From positions 8,866,001 to 8,930,000 of the forward strand of contig NC_052616.1 in NCBI RefSeq assembly GCF_016545825.1: a stretch of DNA of 64,000 nucleotides. The letters run 5' to 3'. This DNA comes from Eucalyptus grandis (taxonomy: Eukaryota > Streptophyta > Magnoliopsida > Myrtales > Myrtaceae). The notes under the pieces are model-generated. The model worked only from the letters and a program-made list of their open reading frames with translations. It was not told where the DNA came from and ran no database searches. Numbering within the stretch: position 1 is the first letter of the stretch; every line of letters starts with the position of its first letter. Below are positions 45,122 to 58,618 of this stretch, one piece after another. A program made the translations under genes and the position numbers.

Positions 45122-46083
45122 GTAAAAGCCTCTCAAGCATACTATCCTGGACAGCCCAGTGCTCTTCGGCACCTTGATCTCCTTTTCTCACTCCTCCACT
45201 TCCAACCTACCCGATGATCATTCTCCTATCAATCCTAAATGTGCGAAAAAGATTGACTAGCCCCTGAGATAAATTTGGAATCTCCGTTGATTTTGTCGCC
45301 TATACAAACGGATCTCCAGTTTCCAGAAGTAGCGTTCGTCGGTTTAAGGAAAGTAGCTTGTGTTCATAACGATTATCAATCAGAAGCTTTCTTGCAAAAC
45401 TTTCCTTAAGATTGGCAATTTAATCATCACTTTCTATATTTGAAATCCTAGACAGATTACTAGTTGTGTTGTTCAAAATAGTGGCGCTTGCTTCTGAATG
45501 TTTATGTGGGCGTTGATCTTCAGATTCTGATGTTGTTCCACTGTAGTGGACTCTGTAAATATTTCAAGGTTTTGACGATCTCCGCGTATAAGATTTGCCG
45601 ATTTCCATATGGTCAATATCCATGATGTTGTTGAGATGCTATCCAAAGATATTTGAACAACAACAGAAGGGTTCTGAAAAATGTCAAGATATTCTCTTCT
45701 CTTCATGGTCTCTATATTCAAAGAGCAGTTGATTGAATCTGAAACAACTTCTCTTCATGAGTAGTTCCTGTAAAAAGATACTGTTATGCACGTATCAGAT
45801 TCAAGACGAACCAAAGAAGATTTTATCAATTTCAAAATTTTATTAATAGGTTTTCTCAATAGTAATTGTTAATCGTATAGCATGATGGTCTCTACTCGTG
45901 TGAATAATAATTGTAGGAATATCAAATGATGCTTCAAATTCTTATTCATTATTGATTACATATGGCCAAGTTGTTTAAACGCTAGTCTGTCACACCACAT
46001 CTGATCGTCTGAGTTCAGTAGTCATAAAAGATTGATATTTACTCGAAATCTAACTGGGTTTTGCTTTCCTCAAACTTTTGCAT

Positions 46084-46472
46084 AAGTTGGTGGTGAAAGT
46101 GGATCTAGGTGATGAGGAAGACAGGACAAAGGCCAAGCGAGTAGTTTGGCATATTGCAGGTATTGGCCCTCTCCCTGTCTGTTTTTTCCTTCATTCTCCC
46201 ACTGAATGTTTAAATCGTCACTGTGATAGTAATCATCCTGTGCTCGAAATGTTGGGCTTCGCTAACCTTTGTCACGTAATGCTTTCCAGGATTTGAGCGT
46301 CTGACTGTGGACAAAAGCACAGTAAACTAACAGTATCTGGCACTATCGACCCGGTCAAGGTGGTGAACAAACTGACGAAACTGCACACAGAAATGGTGAG
46401 CTTCGGAGCAGCCAAGGAAGACGATGGCAAGAAAGAAGGGGAAAGAAGAACGAAGATCAAGTCGCCAGTCAG
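46084..46472 (+). pseudogene. Array unit a: HMA exon pair, frameshifted
   Basis: Exon 2 is 46084-46159 and exon 3 46290-46472. The acceptor reads GCAT, so the next AG (within the first Lys codon) would be needed. Exon 3 is two bases short of the other units: one A missing from the run at 46313 and one G from the run at 46438. Both are homopolymer changes. The donor CAG|GTAAAA is present at 46472/46473. Confidence 0.7.
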
Positions 46473-47412
46473 GTAAAAGCCTCTCAAGCATACTATCCTG
46501 GACAGGCCAGTGCTCTTCGGCTCCTTGATCTCCTTTTTTCACTCCTACTCTTCGAACCTACCCGATGATCATTCTCCAATCAATCCTAAATGTGCAAAAA
46601 AGATTGACTATTCCCGAAGATAAATTTGGAATCTCCGTTGATTTTGTCGCCTATACAAACGGATCTCCAGTTTCCAGAAGTAGCGTTCTTCAATTTAAGG
46701 AAAGTAGCTTGTGTTCATAACGATTATCAATCAGAAGCTTTCTTGCAAAACTGTCCTTAAGATTGGCAATTTAATCATCACTTTCTATATTTGAAATCCT
46801 AGACAGATTACTAGTTGTGTTGTTCAAAATAGTGGCGCTTGCGTCTGAATGTTTATGTGGGAGTTGATCTTCAGATTCTCATGTTGTTCCACTGTAGTGG
46901 ACTCTGTAAATATTTCAAGGTTTTGACGATCTCCGCGTATCACAATATCCATGATGTTGTTGAGATGCTATACAAAGATATTTGAACAACAACAGAAGGG
47001 TTCTGAAAAATGTCAAGATATTGACTTCTCTTCATGGTCTCTATATTCAAAGAGCAGTTGATTGAATCTGAAACAACTTCTCTTCATGAGTAGTTCCTGT
47101 AAAAAGATACTCATATGCACGTATCAGATTCAAGACGAACCAAAGAAGATTTTATCAATTTCAAAATTTTATTGATAGGTTTTCTCAATAGTAATTGTTA
47201 ATAGTATAGCATGATGGTCTCTACTCGTGTGAATAATAATTGTAGGAATATCAAATGATGCTTCAAATTCTTATCCATTATTGATTACATATGGCCAAGT
47301 TGTTTAAACGCTAGTCTGTCACCCCACATGTGATCGTCTGAGTTCAGTAGTCGTAAAAGATTGATATTTACTCGAAATCTAACTGGGTTTTGCTTTCCTC
47401 AAACTTTTGCAG

Positions 47413-47803
47413 AAGTTGGTGGTGAAAATGGATATAGGTGATGAGGAAGCCAAGACAAAGGCCAAGCGAGTAGTTTGGCATATTGCAGGTATTGGCCCTC
47501 TCCCTGTCTGTTTTTTCCTTCATTCTCCCACTGAATGTTTAAATCGTCACTGTGATAGTAATCATCCTGTGCTCGAAATGTTTGGCTTCGCTAACCTTTG
47601 TCACGTAATGCTTTCCAGGATTTGAGCGTCTGACTGTGGACACAGAGCTCAATAAACTAACAGTATCTGGCACTATGGACCCGGTCAAGGTGGTGAACAA
47701 ACTGACGAAACTGCACGCAGAAATGGTGAGCTTCGGAGCAGCCAAGGAAGACGATGGCAAGAAAGAAGGGGGAAAGAAGAACGAAGATCAAGTCGCCAGT
47801 CAG
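47413..47803 (+). CDS. Array unit b: open HMA exon pair
   Basis: Exon 2 is 47413-47488 (KLVVKMDIGDEEAKTKAK...) and exon 3 47619-47803 (ERLTVDTELNKLTVSG, then [18 protein letters not shown]). The acceptor is GCAG and the donor CAG|GTAAAA, with 261 bases in frame. There is no CxxC metal motif. Without splicing at the donor, exon 3 would read on to a stop at 47899 with no CaaX box. It is either an internal domain of a multi-HMA gene or a pseudo-exon. Confidence 0.5.
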
Positions 47804-48765
47804 GTAAAAGCCTCTCAAGCATACTATCCTGGACAGGCCAGTGCTCTTCGGCTCCTTGATCTCCTTTTTTCACTCCTACACTTCGAACCTACCCGATGAT
47901 CATTCTCCAATCAATCCTAAATGTGCAAAAAAGATTGACTATTCCCGAAGATAAATTTGGAATCTCCGTTGATTTTGTCGCCTATACAAACGGATCTCCA
48001 GTTTCCAGAAGTAGCGTTCTTCGGTTTAAGGAAAGTAGCTTGTGTTCATAACGATTATCAATCAGAAGCTTTCTTGCAAAACTGTCCTTAAGATTGGCAA
48101 TTTAATCATCACTTTCTATATTTCAAATCCTAGACAGATTACTAGTTGCGTTGTTCAAAATAGTGTCGCTTGCATCTGAATGTTTATGTGGGCGTTGATC
48201 TTCGGATTCTGATGTTGTTTCACTGTAGTGGACTCTGTAAATATTTCAAGGTTTTGAATATCTCCACGTATGAGATTTGCCGATATCCATATGGTCAATA
48301 TCCATGATGTTGTTGAGATGCTATCCAAAGATATTGGAACAACAACAGAAGGGTTCTGAAAAATGTCAAGATATTGACTTCTCTTCATGGTCTCCATATT
48401 CAAAGAGCAGTTGATTGAATCTGAAACAACTTCTCTTCATGAGTAGTTCCTGTAAGATGATACCGTTATGCACGTATCAGATTCAAGACGAACCAAAGAA
48501 GATTTTATCAATTTCAAAATTTTATTAATAGGTTTTCTCAATAGTAATTGTTAATCGTATAGCATGATGGTCTCTACTCGTGTGAATAATAATTGTAGGA
48601 ATATCAAATGATGCTTCAAATTCTTATTCATTATTGCTTACATATGGCCAAGTTGTTTAAACGCTAGTCTCTCACACCACATCTGATCATCTGAGTTCAG
48701 TAGTCATAAAAGATTGATATTTACTCGAAATCTAACTGGGTTTTGCTTTCCTCAAACTTTTGCAT

Positions 48766-49156
48766 AAGTTGGTGGTGAAAGTGGATCTAGGTGATGAGGA
48801 AGACAGGACAAAGGCCAAGCGAGTAGTTTGGCATATTGCAGGTATTGGCCCTCTCCCTGTCTGTTTTTCCCTTCATTCTCCCACTGAATGTTTAAATCGT
48901 CACTGTGATAGTAATCATCCTGTGCTCGAAATGTTGGGCTTCGCTAACCTTTGTCACGTAATGCTTTCCAGGATTTGAGCGTCTGACTGTGGACAAAAAG
49001 CACAGTAAACTAACAGTATCTGGCACTATGGACCCGGTCAAGGTGGTGAACAAACTGACGAAACTGCACGCAGAAATGGTGAGCTTCGGAGCAGCCAAAG
49101 AAGACGATGGCAAGAAAGAAGGGGGAAAGAAGAACGAAGATCAAGTCGCCAGTCAG
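48766..49156 (+). CDS. Array unit c: open HMA exon pair
   Basis: Exon 2 is 48766-48841 (VDLGDEEDRTKAKRVV) and exon 3 48972-49156 (VDKKHSKLTVSG). The acceptor is mutated to GCAT, leaving the AAG acceptor three bases on, which keeps the frame. The donor CAG|GTAAAA is intact. It is closest to units a and e. Confidence 0.5.
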
Positions 49157-50117
49157 GTAAAAGCCTCTCAAGCATACTATCCTGGACAGGCCAGTGCTCT
49201 TCGGCTCCTTGATCTCCTTTTTTCACTCCTACTCTTCGAACCTACCCGATGATCATTCTCCAATCAATCCTAAATGTGCAAAAAAGATTGACTATTCCCG
49301 AAGATAAATTTGGAATCTCCGTTGATTTTGTCGCCTATACAAACGGATCTCCAGTTTCCAGAAGTAGCGTTCTTCAATTTAAGGAAAGTAGCTTGTGTTC
49401 ATAACGATTATCAATCAGAAGCTTTCTTGCAAAACTGTCCTTAAGATTGGCAATTTAATCATCACTTTCTATATTTGAAATCCTAGACAGATTACTAGTT
49501 GTGTTGTTCAAAATAGTGGCGCTTGCGTCTGAATGTTTATGTGGGCGTTGATCTTCAGATTCTGATGTTGTTCCACTGTAGTGGACTCTGTAAATATTTC
49601 AAGGTTTTGACGATCTCCGCATATCAGATTTGCCGATATCCATATGGTCAATATCCATGATGTTGTTGAGATGCTATACAAAGATATTTGAACAACAACA
49701 GAAGGGTTCTGAAAATGTCAAGATATTGACTTCTCTTCATGGTCTCTATATTCAAAGAGCAGTTGATTGAATCTGAAACAACTTCTCTTCATGAGTAGTT
49801 CCTGTAAGAAGATACTGTTATGCACGTATCAGATTCAAGACGAACCAAAGAAGATTTTATCAATTTCAAAATTTTATTGATAGGTTTTCTCAATAGTAAT
49901 TGTTAATCGTATAGCATGATGGTCTCTACTCGTGTGAATAATAATTGTAGGAATATCAAATGATGCTTCAAATTCTTATCCATTATTGATTACATATGGC
50001 CAAGTTGTTTAAACGCTAGTCTGTCACCCCACATGTGATCGTCTGAGTTCAGTAGTCGTAAAAGATTGATATTTACTCGAAATCTAACTGGGTTTTGCTT
50101 TCCTCAAACTTTTGCAG

Positions 50118-50509
50118 AAGTTGGTGGTGAAAATGGATATAGGTGATGAGGAAGCCAAGACAAAGGCCAAGCGAGTAGTTTGGCATATTGCAGGTATTGG
50201 CCCTCTCCCTGTCTGTTTTTTCCCTTCATTCTCCCACTGGATGTTTAAATCGTCACTGTGATAGTAATCATCCTGTGCTCGAAATGTTTGGCTTCGCTAA
50301 CCTTTGTCACGTAATGCTTTCCAGGATTTGAGCGTCTGACTGTGGACACAGAGCTCAATAAACTAACAGTATCTGGCACTATGGACCCGGTCAAGGTGGT
50401 GAACAAACTGACGAAACTGCACGCAGAAATGGTGAGCTTCGGAGCAGCCAAGGAAGACGATGGCAAGAAAGAAGGGGGAAAGAAGAACGAAGATCAAGTC
50501 GCCAGTCAG
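50118..50509 (+). CDS. Array unit d: open HMA exon pair
   Basis: Exon 2 is 50118-50193 (MDIGDEEAKTKAKRVV) and exon 3 50325-50509 (VDTELNKLTVSG). The acceptor is GCAG and the donor CAG|GTAAAA. It is almost identical to units b and f. Read-through past the donor would end at 50755 because of a one-base length change in the T run downstream. Confidence 0.5.
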
Positions 50510-51468
50510 GTAAAAGCCTCTCAAGCATACTATCCTGGACAGGCCAGTGCTCTTCGGCTCCTTGATCTCCTTTTTCACTCCTACACTTCGAACCTACCCG
50601 ATGATCATTCTCCAATCAATCCTAAATGTGCAAAAAGATTGACTATTCCCGAAGATAAATTTGGAATCTCCGTTGATTTTGTCGCCTATACAAACGGATC
50701 TCCAGTTTCCAGAAGTAGCGTTCTTCGGTTTAAGGAAAGTAGCTTGTGTTCATAACGATTATCAATCAGAAGCTTTCTTGCAAAACTGTCCTTAAGATTG
50801 GCAATTTAATCATCACTTTCTATATTTCAAATCCTAGACAGATTACTAGTTGCGTTGTTCAAAATAGTGGCGCTTGCATCTGAATGTTTATGTGGGCGTT
50901 GATCTTCGGATTCTGATGTTGTTTCACTGTAGTGGACTCTGTAAATATTTCAAGGTTTTGAATATCTCCACGTATGAGATTTGCCGATATCCATATGGTC
51001 AATATCCATGATGTTGTTGAGATGCTATCCAAAGATATTTGAACAACAACAGAAGGGTTCTGAAAATGTCAAGATATTGACTTCTCTTCATGGTCTCCAT
51101 ATTCAAAGAGCAGTTGATTGAATCTGAAACAACTTCTCTTCATGAGTAGTTCCTGTAAGATGATACCGTTATGCACGTATCAGATTCAAGACGAACCAAA
51201 GAAGATTTTATCAATTTCAAAATTTTATTAATAGGTTTTCTCAATAGTAATTGTTAATCGTATAGCATGATGGTCTCTACTCGTGTGAATAATAATTGTA
51301 GGAATATCAAATGATGCTTCAAATTCTTATTCATTATTGCTTACATATGGCCAAGTTGTTTAAACGCTAGTCTCTCACACCACATCTGATCGTCTGAGTT
51401 CAGTAGTCATAAAAGATTGATATTTACTCGAAATCTAACTGGGTTTTGCTTTCCTCAAACTTTTGCAT

Positions 51469-51860
51469 AAGTTGGTGGTGAAAGTGGATCTAGGTGATGA
51501 GGAAGACAGGACAAAGGCCAAGCGAGTAGTTTGGCATATTGCAGGTATTGGCCCTCTCCCTGTCTGTTTTTTCCCTTCATTCTCCCACTGAATGTTTAAA
51601 TCGTCACTGTGATAGTAATCATCCTGTGCTCGAAATGTTGGGCTTCGCTAACCTTTGTCACGTAATGCTTTCCAGGATTTGAGCGTCTGACTGTGGACAA
51701 AAAGCACAGTAAACTAACAGTATCTGGCACTATCGACCCGGTCAAGGTGGTGAACAAACTGACGAAACTGCACGCAGAAATGGTGAGCTTCGGAGCAGCC
51801 AAGGAAGACGATGGCAAGAAAGAAGGGGGAAAGAAGAACGAAGATCAAGTCGCCAGTCAG
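51469..51860 (+). CDS. Array unit e: open HMA exon pair
   Basis: Exon 2 is 51469-51544 and exon 3 51676-51860 (VDKKHSKLTVSGTIDP). The acceptor is GCAT with the in-frame AAG alternative. The donor CAG|GTAAAA is intact. It is almost identical to unit c. Confidence 0.5.
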
Positions 51861-52819
51861 GTAAAAGCCTCTCAAGCATACTATCCTGGACAGGCCAGTG
51901 CTCTTCGGCTCCTTGATCTCCTTTTTTCACTCCTACTCTTCGAACCTACCCGATGATCATTCTCCAATCAATCCAAATGTGCAAAAAGATTGACTATTCC
52001 CGAAGATAAATTTGGAATCTCCGTTGATTTTGTCGCCTATACAAACGGATCTCCAGTTTCCAGAAGTAGCGTTCTTCAATTTAAGGAAAGTAGCTTGTGT
52101 TCATAACGATTATCAATCAGAAGCTTTCTTGCAAAACTGTCCTTAAGATTGGCAATTTAATCATCACTTTCTATATTTGAAATCCTAGACAGATTACTAG
52201 TTGTGTTGTTCAAAATAGTGGCGCTTGCGTCTGAATGTTTATGTGGGCGTTGATCTTCAGATTCTGATGTTGTTCCACTGTAGTGGACTCTGTAAATATT
52301 TCAAGGTTTTGACGATCTCCGCATATCAGATTTGCCGATATCCATATGGTCAATATCCATGATGTTGTTGAGATGCTATACAAAGATATTTGAACAACAA
52401 CAGAAGGGTTCTGAAAAATGTCAAGATATTGACTTCTCTTCATGGTCTCTATATTCAAAGAGCAGTTGATTGAATCTGAAACAACTTCTCTTCATGAGTA
52501 GTTCCTGTAAGAAGATACTGTTATGCACGTATCAGATTCAAGACGAACCAAAGAAGATTTTATCAATTTCAAAATTTTATTGATAGGTTTTCTCAATAGT
52601 AATTGTTAATCGTATAGCATGATGGTCTCTACTCGTGTGAATAATAATTGTAGGAATATCAAATGATGCTTCAAATTCTTATCCATTATTGATTACATAT
52701 GGCCAAGTTGTTTAAACGCTAGTCTGTCACCCCACATGTGATCGTCTGAGTTCAGTAGTCGTAAAGATTGATATTTACTCGAAATCTAACTGGGTTTTGC
52801 TTTCCTCAAACTTTTGCAG

Positions 52820-53211
52820 AAGTTGGTGGTGAAAATGGATATAGGTGATGAGGAAGCCAAGACAAAGGCCAAGCGAGTAGTTTGGCATATTGCAGGTATT
52901 GGCCCTCTCCCTGTCTGTTTTTTCCCTTCATTCTCCCACTGGATGTTTAAATCGTCACTGTGATAGTAATCATCCTGTGCTCGAAATGTTTGGCTTCGCT
53001 AACCTTTGTCACGTAATGCTTTCCAGGATTTGAGCGTCTGACTGTGGACACAGAGCTCAATAAACTAACAGTATCTGGCACTATGGACCCGGTCAAGGTG
53101 GTGAACAAACTGACGAAACTGCACGCAGAAATGGTGAGCTTCGGAGCAGCCAAGGAAGACGATGGCAAGAAAGAAGGGGGAAAGAAGAACGAAGATCAAG
53201 TCGCCAGTCAG
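52820..53211 (+). CDS. Array unit f: open HMA exon pair
   Basis: Exon 2 is 52820-52895 (MDIGDEEAKTKAK) and exon 3 53027-53211 (VDTELNKLTVSG). The acceptor is GCAG and the donor CAG|GTAAAA. It is almost identical to units b and d. Confidence 0.5.
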
Positions 53212-54172
53212 GTAAAAGCCTCTCAAGCATACTATCCTGGACAGGCCAGTGCTCTTCGGCTCCTTGATCTCCTTTTTTCACTCCTACACTTCGAACCTAC
53301 CCGATGATCATTCTCCAATCAATCCTAAATGTGCAAAAAGATTGACTATTCCCGAAGATAAATTTGGAATCTCCGTTGATTTTGTCGCCTATACAAACGG
53401 ATCTCCAGTTTCCAGAAGTAGCGTTCTTCGGTTTAAGGAAAGTAGCTTGTGTTCATAACGATTATCAATCAGAAGCTTTCTTGCAAAACTGTCCTTAAGA
53501 TTGGCAATTTAATCATCACTTTCTATATTTGAAATCCTAGACAGATTACTAGTTGCGTTGTTCAAAATAGTGGCGATTGCGTCTGAATGTTTATGTGGGC
53601 GTTGATCTTCGGATTCTGATGTTGTTTCACTGTAGTGGACTCTGTAAATATTTCAAGGTTTTGAATATCTCCCCGTATGAGATTTGCCGATATCCATATG
53701 GTCAATATCCATGATGTTGTTGAGATGCTATCCAAATATATTTGAACAACAACAGAAGGGTTCTGAAAAATGTCAAGATATTGACTTCTCTTCATGGTCT
53801 CCATATTCAAAGAGCAGTTGATTGAATCTGAAACAACTTCTCTTCATGAGTAGTTCCTGTAAGATGATACCGTTATGCACGTATCAGATTCCAGACGAAC
53901 CAAAGAAGATTTTATCAATTTCAAAATTTTATTAATAGGTTTTCTCAATAGTAATTGTTAATCGTATAGCATGATGGTCTCTACTCGTGTGAATAATAAT
54001 TGTAGGAATATCAAATGATGCTTCAAATTCTTATCCATTATTGATTACATATGGCCAAGTTGTTTAAACGCTAGTCTGTCACACCACATGTGATCATCTG
54101 AGTTCAGTATGCGTAAAAGATTGATATTTACTCGAAATCTAACTGGGTTTTGCTTTCCTCAAACTTTTGCAG

Positions 54173-54563
54173 AAGTTGGTGGTGAAAGTGGATCTAGGTG
54201 ATGAGGAAGACAGGACAAAGGCCAAGCGAGTAGTTTGGCATATTGCAGGTATTGACCCTCTCCCTCTCTATTTTTTCCCTTCATTCTCCCACTGAATGTT
54301 TAAATCGTCACTGTGATAGTAATCATCCTGTGCTCGAAATGTTTGGCTTCGCTAACCTTTGTCACGTAATGCTTTCCAGGATTTGAGCGTCTGACTGTGG
54401 ACAAAAAGCACAGTAAACTAACAGTATCTGGCACTATGGACCCGGTCAAGGTGGTGAACAAACTGACGAAACTGCACGCAGAAATGGTGAGCTTCGGAGC
54501 AGCCAAGGAAGACGATGGCAAGAAAGAAGGGGAAAGAAGAACGAAGATCAAGTCGCCAGTCAG
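54173..54563 (+). pseudogene. Array unit g: HMA exon pair with a one-base frameshift in the linker
   Basis: Exon 2 is 54173-54248 and exon 3 54380-54563. The HMA domain itself is open (VDKKHSKLTVSG...). One G is missing from the run at 54529-54532 (four G, where open units have five), so the linker shifts frame. Acceptor and donor are both consensus. Confidence 0.7.
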
Positions 54564-55524
54564 GTAAAAGCCTCTCAGGCATACTATCCTGGACAGGCCA
54601 GTGCTCTTCGGCTTCTTGAACTCCTTTTTTCACTCCTACACTTCGAACCTACCCGATGATCATTCTCCAATCAATCCTAAATATGCAAAAACGATTGACT
54701 ATTCCCGAAGATAAATTTGGAATCTCCGTTGATTTTGTCGCCTATACAAACGGATCTCCAGTTTCCAGAAGTAGCGTTCTTCAATTTAAGGAAAGTAGCT
54801 TGTGTTCCTAAGGATTATCAATGAGAAGCTTTCTTGCAAAACTGTCCTTAAGATTGGCAATTTAATCATCACTTTCTATATTTGAAATCCTAGACAGATT
54901 ACTAGTTGTGTTGTTCAAAATAGTGGCGCTTGCGTCTGAATGTTTATGTGGGCGTTGATCTTCAGATTGTGATGTTGTTCCACTATAGTGGACTCTGTAA
55001 ATATTTCAAGGTTTTGACGATCTCCGCGTATAAGATTTGCCGATATCCATATGGTCAATATCCATGATGTTGTTCAGATGCTATCCAAAGATATTTGAAC
55101 AACAACAGAAGGGTTCTGAAAAATGTCAAGATATTGACTTCTCTTCATGGTCTCCATATTCGAAGAGCAGTTGATTGAATCTGAAACAACTCCTCTTCAT
55201 GAGTAGTTCCTGTAATATGATACCGTTATGCACGTATCAGATTCAAGATGAACCAAAGAAAATTTTAACAATTTCAAAATTTTATTAATAGGTTTTCTCA
55301 ATAGTAATTGTTAATCGTATAGCATGATGGTCTCTACTCGTGTGAATAATAATTGTAGGAATATCAAATGATGCTTCAAATTCTTATCCATTATTGATTA
55401 CATATGCCCATGTTTTTAAACGCTAGTCTGTCACACCACATGTGATCGTCTGAGTTCAGTAGTCGTAAAAGATTGATATTTACTCGAAATCTAACTGGGT
55501 TTTGCTTTCCTCAAACTTGTGCAG

Positions 55525-55916
55525 AAGTTGGTGGTGAAAGTGGATAAAGGTGATGAGGAAGACAGGACAAAGGCCAAGCGAGTAGTTTGGCATATTGCAG
55601 GTATTGGCCCTCTACCTCTCTGTTTTTTCCCTTCATTCTCCCACTGAATGTTGAAATCGTCACTGTGATAGTAATCATCCTGTGCTCGAAATGTTTGGCT
55701 TCGCTAACCTTTGTCACGTAATGCTTTCCAGGATTTGAGCGTCTGACTGTGGACACAAAGCTCAATAAACTAACAGCATCTGGCACTATGGACCCGGTCA
55801 AGGTGGTGAACAAACTGACGAAACTGCACGCAGAAATGATGAGCTTCGGAGCAGCCAAGGAAGACGATGGCAAGAAAGAAGGGGGAAAGAAGAACGAAGA
55901 TCAAGTCGCCAGTCAG
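55525..55916 (+). CDS. Array unit h: open HMA exon pair
   Basis: Exon 2 is 55525-55600 (KVDKGDEEDRTKAK) and exon 3 55732-55916 (VDTKLNKLTASGTMDP). The acceptor is GTGCAG and the donor CAG|GTAAAA. Lys replaces Leu/Ile before GDEE, a change private to this unit. Confidence 0.5.
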
Positions 55917-56876
55917 GTAAAAGCCTCTCAAGCATACTATCCTGGACAGGCCAGTGCTCTTCGGCTCCTTGATCTCCTTTTTCACTCCTACACTTCGAAC
56001 CTACCCGATGATCATTCTCCAATCAATCCTAAATGTGCAAAAAGATTGACTATTCCCGAAGATAAATTTGGAATCTCCGTTGATTTTGTCGCCTATACAA
56101 ACGGATCTCCAGTTTCCAGAAGTAGCGTTCTTCGGTTTAAGGAAAGTAGCTTGTGTTCACAACGATTATCAATCAGAAGCTTTCTTGCAAAACTGTCCTT
56201 CAGATTGGCAATTTAATCATCACTTTCTATATTTGAAATCCTAGACAGATTACTAGTTGTGTTGTTCAAAATAGTGGCGCTTGCGTCTGAATGTTTATGT
56301 GGGAGTTGATCTTCAGATTCTGATGTTGTTTCACTGTAGTGGACTCTGTAAATATTTCAAGGTTTTGAATATCTCCGCATATGAGATTTGCCGATATCCA
56401 TATGGTCAATATCCATGATGTTGTTGAGATGCTATCCAAAGATATTTGAACAACAACAGAAGGGTTCTGAAAAATGTCAAGATATTGACTTCTCTTCATG
56501 GTCTCCATATTCAAAGAGCAGTTGATTGAATCTGAAACAACTTCTCTTCATGAGTAGTTCCTGTAAGATGATACCGTTATGCACGTATCAGATTCAAGAC
56601 GAACCAAAGAAGATTTTATCAATTTCAAAATTTTATTGATAGGTTTTCTCAATAGTAATTGTTAATCGTATAGCATGATGGTCTCTACTCGTGTGAATAA
56701 TAATTGTAGGAATATCAAATGATGCTTCAAATTCTTATCCATTATTGATTACATATGGCCAAGTTGTTTAAACGCTAGTCTGTCACACCACATGTGATCG
56801 TCTGAGTTCAGTAGTCGTAAAAGATTGATATTTACTCGAAATCTAACTGGGTTTTGCTTTCCTCAAACTTTTGCGG

Positions 56877-57268
56877 AAGTTGGTGGTGAAAGTGGATATA
56901 GGTGATGAGGAAGATAGGACAAAGGGAAAGCGAGTAGTTTGGCATGTTGCAGGTATTGGCCCTCTCCCTGTCTGTTTTTTCCCTTCATTCTCCCACTGAA
57001 TGTTGAAATCGTCACTGTGATAGTAATCATCCTGTGCTCAAAATGTTTGGCTTCGCTAACCTTTGTCACGTAATGCTTTCCAGGATTTGAGCGTCTGACT
57101 GTGGACACAGAGCTCAATAAACTAACAGTATCTGGCACTATGGACCCGGTCAAGGTGGTGAACAAACTGACGAAACTGCACGCAGAAATGGTGATCTTCG
57201 GAGCAGCCAAGGAAGACGATGGCAAGAAAGAAGGGGGAAAGAAGAACGAAGATCAAGTCGCCAGTCAG
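56877..57268 (+). CDS. Array unit i: open HMA exon pair
   Basis: Exon 2 is 56877-56952 (VDIGDEEDRTKGKRVVWHVAG) and exon 3 57084-57268 (EMVIFGAAKED). The acceptor is mutated to GCGG, and the AAG acceptor three bases on is available in frame. The donor CAG|GTAAAA is intact. Confidence 0.5.
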
Positions 57269-58226
57269 GTAAAAGCCTCTCAAGCATACTATCCTGGACA
57301 GGCCAGTGCTCTTCGGCTCCTTGATCTCCTTTTTCACTCCTACACTTCGAACCTACCCGATGATCATTCTCCAATCAATCCTAAATGTGCAAAAAGATTG
57401 ACTATTCCCGAAGATAAATTTGGAATCTCCGTTGATTTTGTCGCCTATACAAACGGATCTCCAGTTTCCAGAAGTAGCGTTCTTCGGTTTAAGGAAAGTA
57501 GCTTGTGTTCACAACGATTATCAATCAGAAGCTTTCTTGCAAAACTGTCCTTCAGATTGGCAATTTAATCATCACTTTCTATATTTGAAATCCTAGACAG
57601 ATTACTAGTTGTGTTGTTCAAAATAGTGGCGCTTGCGTCTGAATGTTTATGTGGGAGTTGATCTTCGGATTCTGATGTTGTTTCACTGTAGTGGACTCTG
57701 TAAATATTTCAAGGTTTTGAATATCTCCGCATATCAGATTTGCCGATATCCATATGGTCAATATCCATGATGTTGTTGAGATGCTATCCAAAGATATTTG
57801 AACAACAACAGAAGGGTTCTGAAAATGTCAAGATATTGACTTCTCTTCATGGTCTCCATATTCAAAGAGCAGTTGATTGAATCTGAAACAACTTCTCTTC
57901 ATTAGTAGTTCCTGTAAGATGATACCGTTATGCACGTATCAGATTCAAGACGAACAAAGAAGATTTTATCAATTTCAAAATTTTATTGATAGGTTTTCTC
58001 AATAGTAATTGTTAATCGTATAGCATGATGGTCTCTACTCGTGTGAATAATAATTGTAGGAATGTCAAATGATGCTTCAAATTCTTATCCATTATTGATT
58101 ACATATGGCCAAGTTGTTTAAACGCTAGTCTGTCACACCACATCTGATCGTCTGAGTTCAGTAGTCGTAAAAGATTGATATTTACTCGAAATCTAACTGG
58201 GTTTTGCTTTCCTCAAACTTTTGCTG

Positions 58227-58618
58227 AAGTTGGTGGTGAAAGTGGATCTAGGTGATGAGGAAGACAGGACAAAGGCCAAGCGAGTAGTTTGGCATATTGC
58301 AGGTATTGGCCCTCTCCCTGTCTGTTTGTTCCCTTCATTCTCCCACTGAATGTTGAAATCGTCACTGTGATAGTAATCATCCTGTGCTCGAAATGTTTGG
58401 CTTCGCTAACCTTTGTCACGTAATGCTTTCCAGGATTTGAGCGTCTGACTGTGGACACAGAGCTCAATAAACTAACAGTATCTGGCACTATGGACCCGGT
58501 CAAGGTGGTGAACAAACTGACGAAACTGCACGCAGAAATGGTGAGCTTCGGAGCAGCCAAGGAAGACGATGGCAAGAAAGAAGGGGGAAAGAAGAACGAA
58601 GATCAAGTCGCCAGTCAG
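58227..58618 (+). CDS. Array unit j: open HMA exon pair
   Basis: Exon 2 is 58227-58302 (VDLGDEEDRTKAKRVV) and exon 3 58434-58618 (VDTELNKLTVSG). The acceptor is mutated to GCTG, and the AAG acceptor three bases on keeps the frame. The donor CAG|GTAAAA is intact. Confidence 0.5.
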
